NCBI RefSeq assembly: GCF_000150275.1
Contig: NW_002060944.1
Location: forward strand, 1,621,306 to 1,685,305
Reading direction: 5' to 3'
DNA length: 64,000 nucleotides
Origin: Trichoplax adhaerens
Taxonomy: Eukaryota; Placozoa; Uniplacotomia; Trichoplacea; Trichoplacidae
Both the position numbers and the translations under genes were made by a program. Under the pieces are notes generated by a model, which did no database searches, was not told the origin of the DNA, and saw only the letters and a program-made list of their open reading frames with translations. Below are positions 13,701 through 26,216 of the stretch, in pieces. Position 1 is the first letter of the stretch; every line of letters begins with the position of its first letter.

Positions 13701-14308
13701 GCAATTTATAAATCCACAATTCTTACCTAATGATCTAATAGAGCAATAGAAGTACATCACAGATTGCCTATGTGCTACCTAAATTAATGACATACAATCT
13801 TATATTGCTAAACTATTTTAAGATATAAATAAATATTTTACCATACATTTTTCGGGACTAAGGAGTTTTGAACTTCTGCCAATACCATAGCAAATTTTGA
13901 TAAGAAAAAAGAAAAATAAGTTATGGTTGCCTTGATGTCTATTTTAATACAGTTTGGATTAAAATTAATGATGTTTCTCTTTTGTTCTAAAAAATATTCT
14001 TCCATTGCGTCATACCGCGTACAATTAAAGAAAACGAGAACTTATCACTCACGTGTTTGCATACACATTGATATCATTCTCGATTTTGTTAAATCGGACT
14101 TGCTCTTTTACAAGGTTCCTGCAAGACGACAACTTAGACTCCAAATCCTAATTATAAAAGGCGATACTTTATGTGAGATGATTATAATACTAAAGCTATT
14201 AGATCATAAGGAAAATCCAGGATTTAAGATTAACATTGAAAATGAATATCTGAATAGAATAACAGTAGTATAAATCAATCAATTCCGTAGATATAAGTGA
14301 AATAACAT
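10709..14308. other. Convergent 3' intergenic region between MXRA7-like gene and NDE1/NDEL1
   Basis: A 3.6 kb stretch with no dense pentamer arrays. Possible but unproven coding scraps: an open stretch on + at about 11815 to 11985 (reading PTAVHYLLANRYDLKSI), and a block on - at about 12162 to 12235 bounded by AG and GT (reading LFLRCWLSYYTKRVEKEL). A minus-strand CCGGAAG next to ATGGCC near 12452 looks like an animal promoter and start context, but the frame stops after eight codons. The open frames at 12914-13096 and 13923-14273 have no recognisable family. Confidence 0.4.
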
Positions 14309-17300
14309 TTACATCATTTTATACCGTACCCCAACTTTCTTTAGTAAATCTCCAACTATGTTCATAGCATTTACACGAGCATTCACCGGAAGATTCGAAT
14401 CTTGATTAGAAATTTTTTTTCCGTAATCGACGATATCTCGAGGAGATGCAGCGCCATTTCTATTATATGAACGATTTCGAGGAGAGCTCGATACTGAAAA
14501 TTTAAATGGCGAGATTATGTAGTCGCTCCCTGCGACTTCTCGGATAGGCGACGTAGCAACATCTTTAGTATCAACGGCTGTAACTTGACGAGCGGTAAAC
14601 TCTTCTTTTAATTCTGAAAGATATTAGTAATAGTACCGGTAGATCCGTTAAATTAACAATAATTGCGTTACAGAATGTCATAAATTATATAAATTAAATT
14701 GAACCATTTAAAAATTAACTTTTAACGGAGCGACAGCAACCTTTGCACTCATCCTTTAATCGCTGAACTAAGATAACCAATTTTTCCTTTTCATCTAATT
14801 CATTTTCCAATAAAGCATTTTTTTCAAGGGCCTATCAAAGGATATTAATGATACTTCTTTAAGTGTACACTTATTCTTTGTTAGAGAGCGACTTGTAAAG
14901 TGCTTAAAAGCTCACAGTTGATATTTTAACGATTTTATGATAACATCTTATAAAACGAAATTAAGCCCAAGAAATAATTTATCTTAGGTATAGAATATAC
15001 TTGTTCAGAGTTGATTCAAAATGCCGTTTATAATGCATGAACCATATTAAAATAAGGTAATACATAATAGAAGTCAATTCCTATCATATAGTGTTTAGTT
15101 TCATGGAAGATAATAAACTAAAACTGTCATTACTGGTACTGTATGGCTAACTTAGTTATGCGATTGCACAGTACTATTACTGTACAATTGCCGTAATTGA
15201 AATTAAGTTATTGAATATTATAATAAAATTAATCAAGTGTAATGATATACTGCATATAGTAATAATATGAATTACTCACATTCGACATTATAACACTAAC
15301 CTGATTTAATCTATTTTCGAAATCTTGTAAAGTTACCGCTGTCGACCTACATAGCGCAAAAAATTCACATATTATAAATGTAACCAAAGATGCAACAGTA
15401 ATATACCTATACAACGAATATTATAACCATAGTGGTATAGTGGATATATATATATATGTATTGAATCCAGAACCAGGTACGTATAATCGATTTATAGTTT
15501 GCCGATAGTATACCACTGTTACGAAATGAGATTTTCGTCAGTTATGTTGATACAGTTTCTATATTATAAGCCGACTACGACTCAGCTTATTCTATTTGAC
15601 TATAGAGTACAGTCACTTCGGCATAAAATTTGCAGTATGTAAAGTCCATAGAAGAGTTTATAGATAAAATAGTTATCTGAGCGCATTTCTGATATGTTAT
15701 CATTTGTTATGAATTAATTACCGGCTGTTATCTTATTTGCAAGAATGTTATCAAATTCGTTGGCATTTGTAATATGCCGTTAGTAAACCGTTAGTTTTGT
15801 TCGACTGTATAACGGTATAGTAAGAACAATAAAGTTTTGTTCAATACCCTAGCTCTACTGGACTGAGCGGACTCATCTACAGATTTCTAGTAAATCCTTC
15901 TTGTTACAAAGTAGAAGAGTTTCGAAAACGTAACAACCACAAATAATGTACGTTATCGCAAATTATTGCTAAGTATCATATTATATTAGTTCTGTACTAG
16001 CTCATTTCCGATACGACAGTAAAATTGCAATGGCCTCGGGTGAATTATTTTATGCACATATGTTGTCATACTCTAAATGAACGCTGTCTTGCTTGCTAAT
16101 TTGTCATGAATTGCTATTGCGTCAAATTTTTTTTCCATTTCGATTATTTGCATGAGGACTTAAACTGTGGCTTCTATCTACATTACACATATCAAACATA
16201 CCTTTCCGCACGTTCGTAATCGTCATTTTTTTGCTCAAGCTTGCGTGAGTGCTTCTGTAATTCTTCTTTAGTGCTATTGGCCGTGGCTAATTCATCTTGT
16301 AACCGCGTTGTTACTTGATAACTCTCCTTATAAAGCGTGTCAAACTTTTCCTGCACCAATATTCATGTATTATTACGTGCGTATTTACGTAAAACATTCT
16401 CTAACTGAGTATGTAGGATTAATAATTTGCAGCTTGCATGAAGATGCATTGCTGAGCGAATACTGTATATCACATAGTTGTATCTGCAACCAAGCTCTAC
16501 ATACTACGAAATATTTCAACATCAACTAAACTGCGAATTTGTTATAATTTTCAATTTCTACTTTTAACTACCTATAAGCGATGTCAGAGTTAAAACGATG
16601 TAATATATGGTTGTCGCAATTCATCCAGTGATAAGACATTGTCATAGCGTGGTGGTCTCCGCAGACCAAACAAGCTCTTCCAAAAATGATAGAAAACTAG
16701 TCTACAAGCCGGGCAGTGAACTTTAAAATAAAGACTGTAATCGACTATTTTCGAATATCAAGCAGACTAAACCCCCATAATTTACTATTAATAGTAGTAA
16801 CCACTATTAGCATTAGCAATGTGGGTATTTTATTACTATATGATGTTGTTGTTTCATTTTTCTAGCAACAGGTTGAAACAAACATGACTTGTTTCGTGAA
16901 TGTAGGTTTTCTTCTAGTAGTCCACAGTTATATAGACACAGTACAGTACTGACAGCAGATACATCTTTTAACTATTATTGCAGTAGTGACCTAGGTAAAT
17001 ACAGTATAACAGGCTTGCAGCTGACCATTTACCACTTGTATTAAGTATCAAAATCTGCAAAGTGCGATAATTTACAGCTAGATAATCTACTGCAGTAATA
17101 AAAAATAATCACGATAAGCTAAAGTACGTTCATTTACATACAGTCGTGTTACAAAAAATTGAGGTCCCGAGGTAAAGTGTTATATGCAAAGAATTTCTTC
17201 ATGAAATAAATCCAGTAAATTATGATGACAGCCATTGACAAGGTTTTATGCCACTGACGATTAAACTTGTTAGGGAACTCAAGTGATTACCTTTAAAACT

Positions 17301-18457
17301 TCGTTCTCTTGTTCTAATTTTGCCTTCGTTATCGTTAAATCTTTAGCCCGATTCTCAGCTTGTTTTAATTGTGCCTCCAACTCAGCTTCTAAATCATGAC
17401 TCTCTTCCTGAAATTCTTCCAATTCATCTTTAAGTTGCTGAACCCTGAAATTTCAGAATAATTAAAAGTTAGTGTCACCTGTAATAATTCCTTAATTGAT
17501 ATCTAGTCTAGCTATCGACTAATAGTAATCATCTAACATCGTAATAATCCTTAATTATAATGTCAGTGAATAAGAACCTGCACCCTAGCACCATATAATG
17601 GAAGTAGAATGTAACTTGAAATCGTGATTACTGCAAACATTCGCGATGCGTCTAACAACTAGTCATTAATCGGTTAGCTACATTAAATCTACGCCTACAT
17701 TAGCTATATCGAAAGAAATAAAATTGTGTGTAGTCTGTACTTAACTTTATCGCAAATGTACAGTATGTAAGACTTTTACACAATTCGTTACAGAGGCGAT
17801 TATCGTTATAACAAAGTAAGCTGATTTGCCACCTCTGGAGGAGATACTTCCGCGTAATTCATAATATTAAATAAAAATCATTTATGAAATCTCGCCTAAG
17901 AAAGTTTGCTGATGCAGTACTTGACAATCTCAAATATATTTGCCTGTAATCAATAATTTTCCCTAAATGAGTATATCAAATTGATCCGATACCAACACAC
18001 AGATACATTCACAACGTGGCAAATAAATGAGCAAGCGTGATGTTGCTATCATTCTTTTATGATCCTGACACATGTACATATTTTAATACCATAGGGCATT
18101 TATTCATTAAATCGTCTGTTACGATAATAATGTAATGCTTAATGGTATAGTATTTATCAACATGAACATCAATGATTTTCGAGAAATGTTTTATATTTCA
18201 GTAAAGCTTCTACGTTTGATATGTTATTACTAGCGTATAAAATTATAATCTATAACAAATATCCTGGGATGATTTTCTTTACAAAGCACCTGAACTGACA
18301 GTGAGAATACTGAATACAGTAAAAGGAATATAAAGCAAGGTACGGTGTCGACTGAAACAGGTTTCGCGACTTACGTTTGATTGGCTTCGTTGGCTATAGA
18401 TTTCCAATAATTAATTTCCTGGGCAGAATCAGTAAATGCTAGTTGTGTCGTCTCCAT
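14309..18457 (-). CDS. NDE1/NDEL1 nuclear distribution protein
   Basis: Adaptor that joins LIS1 to cytoplasmic dynein; acts at centrosomes and kinetochores and in nuclear movement. Six exons (18457-18375, 17444-17291, 16350-16202, 15346-15301, 14831-14741, 14613-14309) join in phase to 275 residues. Residues about 10 to 165 are a coiled coil with the family signatures AQEINYWKSIANEANQTV, DELEEFQEESHDLEAELEAQ, VTLQDFENRLNQALEKNALL and LENELDEKEKLVILVQRLKD. The carboxyl region carries NARVNAMNIVGDLLKKVG, the conserved helix seen as NIVGDLLRKVG in vertebrates. The frame then ends after six more residues, so the usual carboxyl tail is absent or in an unseen exon; vertebrate homologues have about 335 to 345 residues. 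The exon 5 donor (GTTGCT) is weak. Arrays lie 110 to 680 bases upstream of the start. Confidence 0.9.
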
Positions 18458-18567
18458 GCTACTAGTTTCTAATATCTGCTAAAATAGGCGGATAACATCT
18501 TAAAGATGGCAACCATTATGAGTTGTCGATTAACAGTTTGAAAGTTGCAATCGGCCAAACTTTGGCT

Positions 18568-18655
18568 TACAGTACGGTACAGTGTACACTGGTAGGTAGT
18601 AATTGTAATTATAATTACTTTACCGTACTGGCCTGTAGCCGTACTGTACAGTACA
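18568..18655. repeat. TACAG/CTGTA inverted array upstream of NDE1/NDEL1
   Basis: A left cluster (TACAGTACGGTACAGTGTAC) and a right cluster (CCGTACTGTACAGTACACGG) flank a central AT segment, giving an imperfect palindrome. Confidence 0.8.
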
Positions 18656-18930
18656 CGGCTATAATTTCCTACCTAAAATGACCGTTAATTCTGAATTCCC
18701 ATTCGGACCGAAAGGGGATCGGGTAGCACAGTATTAACTCTATTGGTGTACTTAAGTATAATTTTTACTTCTATTCTTGCCCAAATAATGGATCCTCAGT
18801 AAAATTGTTACTGACAGTGAATAGAATAAGTGTGCGACTGCGAATTTTTGACAGTTAATTTTATGAAAAAGGATCACAGTATAAGTTTTCATTATTTTAC
18901 TCTTTTTACGGTCAACTTTTTTATATAATA

Positions 18931-19137
18931 TACAGTACAGTACTGTACTGTACTGAATACTTGAACAGTTGTCATCTGTACAGTTTGATTGGTTGCAGCC
19001 ATACTGTATCGCGATAATATACAGTACAGTACAGTACCGCACAGTACTGTAAGCTAAAGATGAGCACTGTACAGTACAGTAACAATACATGTAGATTATT
19101 CAACTACAGTACAGTGTACAGTACTGTACTGTACGGT
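18931..19137. repeat. TACAG/CTGTA inverted array, second block upstream of NDE1/NDEL1
   Basis: Four clusters: TACAGTACAGTACTGTACTG near 18931, TACAGTACAGTACAGTACCG near 19021, CTGTACAGTACAGTAAC near 19066, and a last cluster at 19107 to 19135. All centre on GTACTGTAC or its complement. Confidence 0.85.
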
Positions 19138-20438
19138 ATGTGTCATGTATTTTTTTTAGTTTTTAAAACAGGACGCCCCCTTTCTCCAAAGAATGTTCAC
19201 TCCAGTCCAGGTCTTTTTCTAGTCGGGGCTAGCTGTATACGTACTAGGGTTTACAGTTTGTATTCAATTGAAAAAGATAATAAAATAGCTCAGTATTGCA
19301 TTACAAAGCAAAAAATTAAACAGTACCTAAGATTGTCAGAATCTGCTTACGTGAAATTTTTTAGCAAATATTAAATTAAATCCCTTGAAAACTTAAAGAT
19401 CTAATTATGGGATATACGCTGAACAGCTTTCAACTAGTATAGAGAGCTCGCTACGCCCACGAAATAGTAGGATACAGTTCTGTATTCGATCAATTTAAAG
19501 CCTGTGTCTATTCACCAATGTGGCTGTGCTTAGTTATCCAGGGCCAGCTCTCTCCACGATTTAATCATACTAGGAACTACCCCTTCAATTGAACGTCAGC
19601 CAGAACTTACTATTACAAAACTAAAAAAATATTTATTCACCATTGGGCACTCGTACTACTGTATACGTTTATAGAATTTTCACCACATCTACAATCTAAC
19701 TTGCAGGTCTACGCTTTACATGCAATAAATGAGCCTTTTATCCATTAAAATTTTCATAATTCAGCTACATTCGCCCAGTAAAATTATCAGTACGTAATAT
19801 ATTCGCAATTTAAATTTTAAAATAATTGAGAAAGCAATCCGTCACACAGAAAAATAACTGCACATAATAAAATTGAATTTAAATTGAATTCACAAGATCT
19901 TTATTTTGTGTAAGTTAAATTGAAATCAATATTGTGATATAGCCATACCTGAACTATCGCACTACTAAATCGTATAAAAAAAAATGTTACAATTATTTAT
20001 TGCAATACCTGTGAGATAAGTTGTTATAAAACTTCGTATCTTTACATGTGAATGGAATCATTATCCATTAAAGAATTTATATTTATTTTAACAATCATTT
20101 ACAAAATAGGTTTTTATAGCACGTAGACCAAATATGACCTATATCTGAAATGAGTGAACAGTTTAAAAGCTATGGTACCCCCTTGAGTTAATTTATGTAT
20201 TATTATGATTAATGAGAAATTGAGAATTAAGAATTGTTAAAATATTCGTAGGATAGTTTAGAAATCTTACAATCTCCGATGAATTTGATACAAAAAAAAA
20301 TATCGCTAGATTAAACACGATGCAATCCAATCTGTAGCGGGCTTTCAAAAGATATTATTTTGTAAGTTCTGTAACAGTATTGGCCCAATAAATACTTCAT
20401 TCTTTTACCATCAGATGAAAATAGCCAATTTCATAACA

Positions 20439-21170
20439 TCAATACTCAAATAATTTTATCTTAAATAGATCCTTGTCTGCACATTCACGACTTCTATTAA
20501 AATAATAAAAGTATCCATCCTTTTTTCTCTGTAGCTTCTTTACAAATCCAGATTCGGGCCATCTTTCAACCTAGATAATAGATACAATTAAAAATACCAC
20601 CACCGTTAAAGATAACATGACCGTAATATAAACTCGCTTTTAAGAGGCTCTATTCCATAATTATCCGGTCGAAGCATATAGTCAATAACTGGTTGTAGTA
20701 TTAAAGCTGCTTTATGGCAGAAAGACAACTAGCACGAATACGTTATAAGAATAAGAATTTAAGAAAATTTTTAATAGTAATAAGCAGTAAATATTTGTAG
20801 ATTGTAGAGCTATAAATCCTTAAATGCGGTATACATATCAAATTCACCTCTGAATTATCGCCAACAGAGCAATATTCTATTTCATCGCGATATCCTGCTA
20901 ATTGAAATCTGTAGGCTATATGACACATCAATTACAAACTAGTAATTAGCTTCATTTCGAAATTTGTTATAATGTATGTTAAATACGTGAAAATATGTGA
21001 TTTTTTTTACAGTTTTTACTGCTATAACAATAAACACAGATAATAACTATTTCCTATAAGTTATCAAATGGACGTTGCAGTTATAATACTGTACCATCTT
21101 CCACCGCAGGATTCCAAATCTTAGGACGCATCATTGATTTTGGCTTTCGATACATAACTGTAGTGGCCAT
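20439..21170 (-). CDS. MEIG1: MEIG1 (meiosis-expressed gene 1 protein)
   Basis: Three exons (21170-21095, 20915-20848, 20570-20439) join in phase to 91 residues; the mammalian protein has 88. Landmarks: [14 protein letters not shown], then [34 protein letters not shown] and a final KIKLFEY. They align with mammalian YRFQQAGYRDE, RWPETGYVKKLQR, YYYNKQRECDDKE and KVKIYAY. In mice MEIG1 binds PACRG on the spermatid manchette and is needed for sperm flagellum assembly; a conserved ciliary or flagellar role here is inference. The exon 2 acceptor TATAG|CC is used because the next AG breaks the frame. Divergent from METTL26. Confidence 0.9.
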
Positions 21171-21926
21171 TCTTATTTTGAGAAAAAATTCAAAGTAAAT
21201 AAATATATCATCTTATGATTACATAGTTTTATAATGTGCCATAGAATGTAAATTTATCAAGATATCATAAACATTCATTACAGAATACTGTATAGAGTGG
21301 AAACTCAAGTTATTTTTTATTTATTAGATATCTTAAGTGTGTATAATCTTGGTAAGAGATCCTCACACAAATCTTGACTCTAGATACTAGTAAGATATGA
21401 TACCGTGCTACTTTAGTAGTACATCTCATATTACTAAATTTACATTAGGAAAATTGTAATAACATACGATAACAACCAGGTATAGATATTATGTAATCTA
21501 AAGTGAAGATTATATTCGTACTATAGCGTTTAATATTTAAACAAGCGTACCACTACTTGCACCCGAAGATGTAGATCTGAATAGTATTTATGAAAGAAAA
21601 GATATCATCAATGCCTCGTATATGAGTATTTGTTATCACTTATGTCATTCTCTCTTTACCTGTTTCTTCCCAATAGCGCGAGTATTAAGGTGGCAATAAG
21701 CTAGTAATCCAAAAATTGCTAAGTTACGAATGAAATCACGGGTATATACGTACAACTGCACTTATTTTATAAACAGGCCAACTATTGATGGTCAAATCTA
21801 AATTTAGGCCCTTAAATACTGATTGTAAGACGGATTAATACCAACTGTACTTGGACGTGCAACATTTAAATAGTTAAGCTCAGTATTAATGTATGTTTCA
21901 ATGTTATGATTCCATGGAAACCTAAC

Positions 21927-21973
21927 TGTACTATACAGTGTACAGTGCACAGTATACAGTACTGTACTGTATG
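21927..21973. repeat. TACAG/CTGTA inverted array between MEIG1 and METTL26 (1)
   Basis: About 47 bases of inverted pentamers: ACTGTACTATACAGTGTACA followed by GTATACAGTACTGTACTGTA. Confidence 0.8.
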
Positions 21974-22212
21974 ATCCTTCTCCAAACCGATACTGTAAAT
22001 CAGCACATATTATAATAATAATTATAATAATTATTGATGTGCTGTACATACAGTATTATGTTACATTGGTTAATAGTAAAGTATTTATTTAATTTTATAT
22101 TAATTAATTAAAGAATCGAATAAGAAAAAGAGCGTGATCTTTTTCGTTTCCAATTCTTTAATATGAAGTTAAACACTGTGTATTGCCTACAATGAACTAC
22201 CATGGAACTATT

Positions 22213-22252
22213 GTACTGTGCTGTGCTGTACTGTACTGTACAGTGTACAGTA
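22213..22252. repeat. TACAG/CTGTA inverted array between MEIG1 and METTL26 (2)
   Basis: Contains CTGTACTGTACTGTACAGTG, an almost perfect palindromic core; the first units are degenerate CTGTG. Confidence 0.8.
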
Positions 22253-22910
22253 TAATGAGATACAGTGTGTTACTATTCTTTGCAAGGTACTGTACGATGT
22301 CTTGATATTAATGAGCTCGTCTTTGCCGCTTTAAGATTTTCAAAATTGAGTGTACAGTACAGTAAAATTCGATTTGAGGTAGAAGTTTAAAAATTAAAAA
22401 TTTTTACGCCATTTCCGTCTTTTCGGCAAAAATGTGTTTTATCAAGACATCTTTGAAGAATGGACTCAAAAAGATACGCTGGTTTTTATGTACTGTATAC
22501 TCAAAAAATGCACGATAGTGAAAAATGGACCGTAGACACTACTACGATCTTTAGTGTAGGTGCAGTCATAGACTAATACTGTAAGTTCACCTATGAATTT
22601 AGTAGTCCATGTACCCGATAATTGTACAGTAACAGTAGTTACAGTACCGTATGCACAATGTTATGTTCCTAGGATGTAAAATATTGCTGTACCAATGTAC
22701 TATCAAGAGTACGCCGTAAATAGGTAGACTTTCTACTGCAAAACTTCATTTTACCAAGTTGCTATAATTTAATACAGCGTGATACCATGACAGCATCTTG
22801 ATCTTGATCTGACCACCATAACCAGGCCTGTAAACAATGATATCATTACGTGCAAGTTTATACCAAGGAGGTAAAATGCTTTGTTGTGCCACTTTGATAT
22901 TATTATAAGA

Positions 22911-23018
22911 CTGTACTGTACTGTATTTATCAATCCAGATACAGTACAGTACGTACATGCAGTCGCACTGTACAGTACTATGTAATTATAACATTCAGTA
23001 CTGTACTGTACATTGTAC
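22911..23018. repeat. TACAG/CTGTA inverted array upstream of METTL26
   Basis: Three inverted clusters (22911, 22940 and 22968 to 23018) end about 100 bases before the METTL26 start codon. Confidence 0.85.
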
Positions 23019-23116
23019 AATAATTAATTTAATCGAAACGGATGTGTTGATTCATACTCTATTATTGATCAAAAGGCCAAGGAGCTAGGAAATACTGCAA
23101 TCTTATACTTAAAAGC

Positions 23117-25037
23117 ATGGCAACACATTGGTTTTCTGCTAGTGAACGCAATAAACATCATATTTGCGATGTACTCAAGCAAGTACTTAATTCTAATGAT
23201 AGTTACTCTGTCGCTGAGGTTGCTTCCGGACATGGTCAACACATCTGTTTCTTTGCAAAAGAATTTCGACAGTCAGTTTGGTCTCCAACAGAAATCAACG
23301 CCGAATACTTAAACAGGTCGAACCACATAAACGAGTAAACGTTGAATTGAATCATATTCTGTAAGCATAGTATTTTGGAAGGCAATGATGTCCACTATAA
23401 TTTACAGTCTATAAAATTTTCTACCATGCTGTGCAGTTATTAATTGCTTTAATGCAGGTCGAAGCTGGGAATTTTGATCGCTCACATCATCAGCTTTAAT
23501 TAACCTAGGTTAACAGAAAATGTAAATCGTGAGCAATTATCTAATGTCAAACCTGCCGTACTACTTGATGCATCCTGGGAGCCAAGCCGATGGAAGGAAT
23601 CCTTGTCTGTAAATGGTTACGATCTTGTGATCAATATTAACATGGTCCATATCTCTCCCTTTGAAGCTACAATTGTAAGTGTTATTAGTGAGACATGCAC
23701 CTTACAAAAAATGAATCGCCGTTTTTGGGCCCATGCTTTTAGATCAGTTACACAACAATGATTAGTGATCATTCAAATTTTGTTGCACAAACATCATGTA
23801 TAGTATACATGCACGCGTACAGTAAACTTACATTCTTTAAGCTTTAGTCAATCATTCCTCTAAGGTTAATGGTATAACACTGGGTAGTTCGTCATTATTC
23901 TTAAAATTCAGATTTTCCAACGTGTTCTGTAAAGTCTGCAAGGATTCGTTCAGATAATATATATGTACAATTGGGATAATTATCCCGATCATCTGAACTA
24001 ATTTTGATCTGAATTGAGTTTATAACTGAGATAATGATGTGTGTTCAACTGACTAATTTATAAGTAAGTTATAAATATCTAACTGAAATAATGAATTGTG
24101 CCGTGTATGAGACTGGGTGCTTTACAGTTAATGCTGATATCCTGTTAATATACAATACAGTACAACAAAGTGTATGCAGTCTTTAATTTCTGCAAGTCTT
24201 ATCCATACCTTTGTGTTTATCAATTATACTTATGCTGCATATGCTATCTTTTTAGGGTCTCTTTAATGGTGCAGCCAGCATCCTCAAACAAAATGGTTAT
24301 CTTCTGTTATATGGGGTATGTTTTGCGAGTTTGCTACAGATATATCGAAATTATTGTAGAGCATCTTCTAACTTGCGATGCTTCCAATCACTATTCATTC
24401 GTTCTCTTGATAGATGCTATAGCGGGTATTAGAGTTCAATTATGTGAAAATTTTTCTATTAAACATCTGTATTTACGCGTTCTTGTTTACAACTTTAAAT
24501 TTACATAGCCTTATGCGATTCACGGTGTTATCAGTCCAGAAAGCAACGTTAAATTTCATCATTGGCTAAAGAGCAAGTTCGTTAGATATATTCTTAATTT
24601 TGCTATTGCTTTTTATAACTATCGTAAATGTCGTAATGCGATACGGGGTCATGGTTGAAGCTGCTCTGTAATTTCATTGTTAGGTGCACGGAATGGGGAT
24701 TGCGGGATATATTTGAGCTAGAAACGTTAGCACACAAAAATAACATGGTTCTTGAGAAAACGGTAGGTATCACTGGAGAAAAAGATCACTAAATAGATTG
24801 AACAGTTTTCTATTATACCTGGTAATATTGTAACTATGGAGGCTTATATGATATCTTTCTCTTGCTGATTTACCGTACTTCATTTTATAATAGAGTTAAA
24901 TTCATGCAATGCATTTAATATCGGAGTGGACAAAATAAATATATCGTACTACGTATTTTAATTTTTTTTTTATTTATTTCAAGATCGACATGCCTGCCAA
25001 TAACAAAATATTGCTCTTTCGAAAATTGAGTGCATGA
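23117..25037 (+). CDS. METTL26: METTL26 (UPF0585) methyltransferase-like protein
   Basis: Predicted SAM-dependent methyltransferase fold of the UPF0585/DUF938 family; the substrate is not established. Six exons (23117-23334, 23509-23674, 24256-24315, 24509-24576, 24684-24762, 24984-25037) join in phase to 214 residues, against 204 in human. Landmarks: FSASERNKHHICDVLKQVL, the SAM loop VAEVASGHGQH, YDLVININMVHISPFEATI, GLFNGAASILKQNGYLLLYG, PYAIHGVISPESNVKFHHWL, CTEWGLRDIFELETLA and IDMPANNKILLFRKLSA. They match the human LEVASGSGQH, INMAHVSP, YGPYAINGKISPQSN, PEWGLRD and DMPANNKCLIFRK. AATAAA overlaps the stop codon (25037 to 25042), so the 3' UTR may be very short. Confidence 0.93.
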
Positions 25038-26216
25038 ATAAATATGGGACTGCATTCAAAATCTATTTTCTATTGTGGATTAACTCTATCTATCAGATGG
25101 TGTTCTCGTACATCATAGCAAATTTATTGTGTTAGTATTGTGAAATATCGTTTTTACATCGTAATAACTGCTGTTTAATGTATTTAAGTTTTCAGTTTTT
25201 TTTTCTATAGTACCATGAAAATAAAACAATAAAAATAACCGCATTCGTTAAATTATTATTAACTTTTATTATAAAAATATAAGCTTTGGCAGGTTCATTA
25301 CTCTCTTAGAAATCGAGGATATAGATAATGAAACATAAGTAATAGAGAACGTTTACGGAAGACAAACTATATCATACTACAAATTATGATCTGGATGCTA
25401 AATTAGATTGCTTGCATATTAGTATCTTATAGGAACTTTACGGGTATTTACGGTTAGCTATATTTATATATAGTATTGCGTATAAAACCATTGAAAAGTG
25501 TACGGTATGATACTATAAATACCCTCATGCCTTGCGGAAAGATAACGCAGTAAAGTTAGAAGTTCGTTTACCACAGTATCAATAAGCAGGTTCACAACAA
25601 AATTACACAACATTACTATTGTCTACGTACAGGTAAGAGCTACTAGAAAAAGGAATCAATTATTAGTAGTTTTATAACGTAGTAGTCCTTGGTCCAGATA
25701 AGGTGTGACTGTAGCGTACGACGTATATAATTTTATACTAGTGTTATTAGCGTGTTTCTTGTGTGCTAGTTTTAGAATAAAATCCTGAATTTCTTGTAAT
25801 TTCTTAAAGAGAATTCTACATACACTTCGATCTTCGAATTGATATGGAGAAAAATCTTAAATCCTTCCCAATTAAAATATTCCAAGTCCGTAATAGATTT
25901 TACAGCAACTTTTAAGCTATGATTTCTAAAAAGCCAGATTTATTGGTTGAACTATTTATTTAATAGCAACTCCAACTTAATCACATAATTTTTATTCTGA
26001 TAGGGGATAATTTGTTTTTATTGTAACGACATAAGTGTGGAATGATTGCTTACTGTTAATAAATATTTAAATACCATATCCAACCTTACATGATCAATAG
26101 AATTCAAATTTTAGTTAAATCTCCTACCGTTAAATAAGCTTTAAACCTTAAACTTTAATATCAATCTACTACGTACGGCACAGTCTTCCGCACTGTGCTG
26201 CATGCAAAGCACGGTA
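25038..26216. other. Convergent 3' intergenic region between METTL26 and QRICH2-like gene
   Basis: Two 3' ends face each other. No coding exons and no pentamer arrays were seen. One GTAGTAGTCCTTGG tag occurs near 25680, with a related CTAGAAAAAGGA in the opposite sense near 25643. Confidence 0.5.

Larger units (their letters stand above)
18458..20438. other. Intergenic region between NDE1/NDEL1 start and MEIG1 end
   Basis: Holds the 5' flank of the NDE1/NDEL1 gene with two inverted pentamer arrays, and the 3' flank of MEIG1. The frames at 18752-19090 and 19060-19374 run through the repeats and are not supported as genes. A GGTCTTTTTCTAGT tag occurs near 19208. From 19380 to 20438 nothing is seen. 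Confidence 0.5.
21171..23116. promoter_or_regulatory. Divergent intergenic region between MEIG1 and METTL26
   Basis: Nearly 2 kb between opposed start codons, with three inverted pentamer arrays (21927-21973, 22213-22252, 22911-23018) and scattered single copies near 22350, 22490 and 22620. A TAGTAGTCCATG tag occurs near 22601. Frames at 21804-22049 and 22746-23020 are repeat-driven. The final array ends about 100 bases before the METTL26 start codon. Confidence 0.5.

Noticed and set aside
13923-14273. 116-codon forward frame next to the NDE1/NDEL1 stop
   Set aside because: Hydrophobic and lysine-rich in the way AT-rich non-coding DNA reads; no start context, splice sites or family.
18752-19374. 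Two frames of 112 and 104 codons
   Set aside because: Both extend through the inverted arrays and have no domain or splice support; they lie in the 5' flank of the NDE1/NDEL1 gene.
24170-24508. 112-codon forward frame
   Set aside because: Overlaps METTL26 exon 3 in another frame and the flanking introns; the METTL26 reading is supported by homology.
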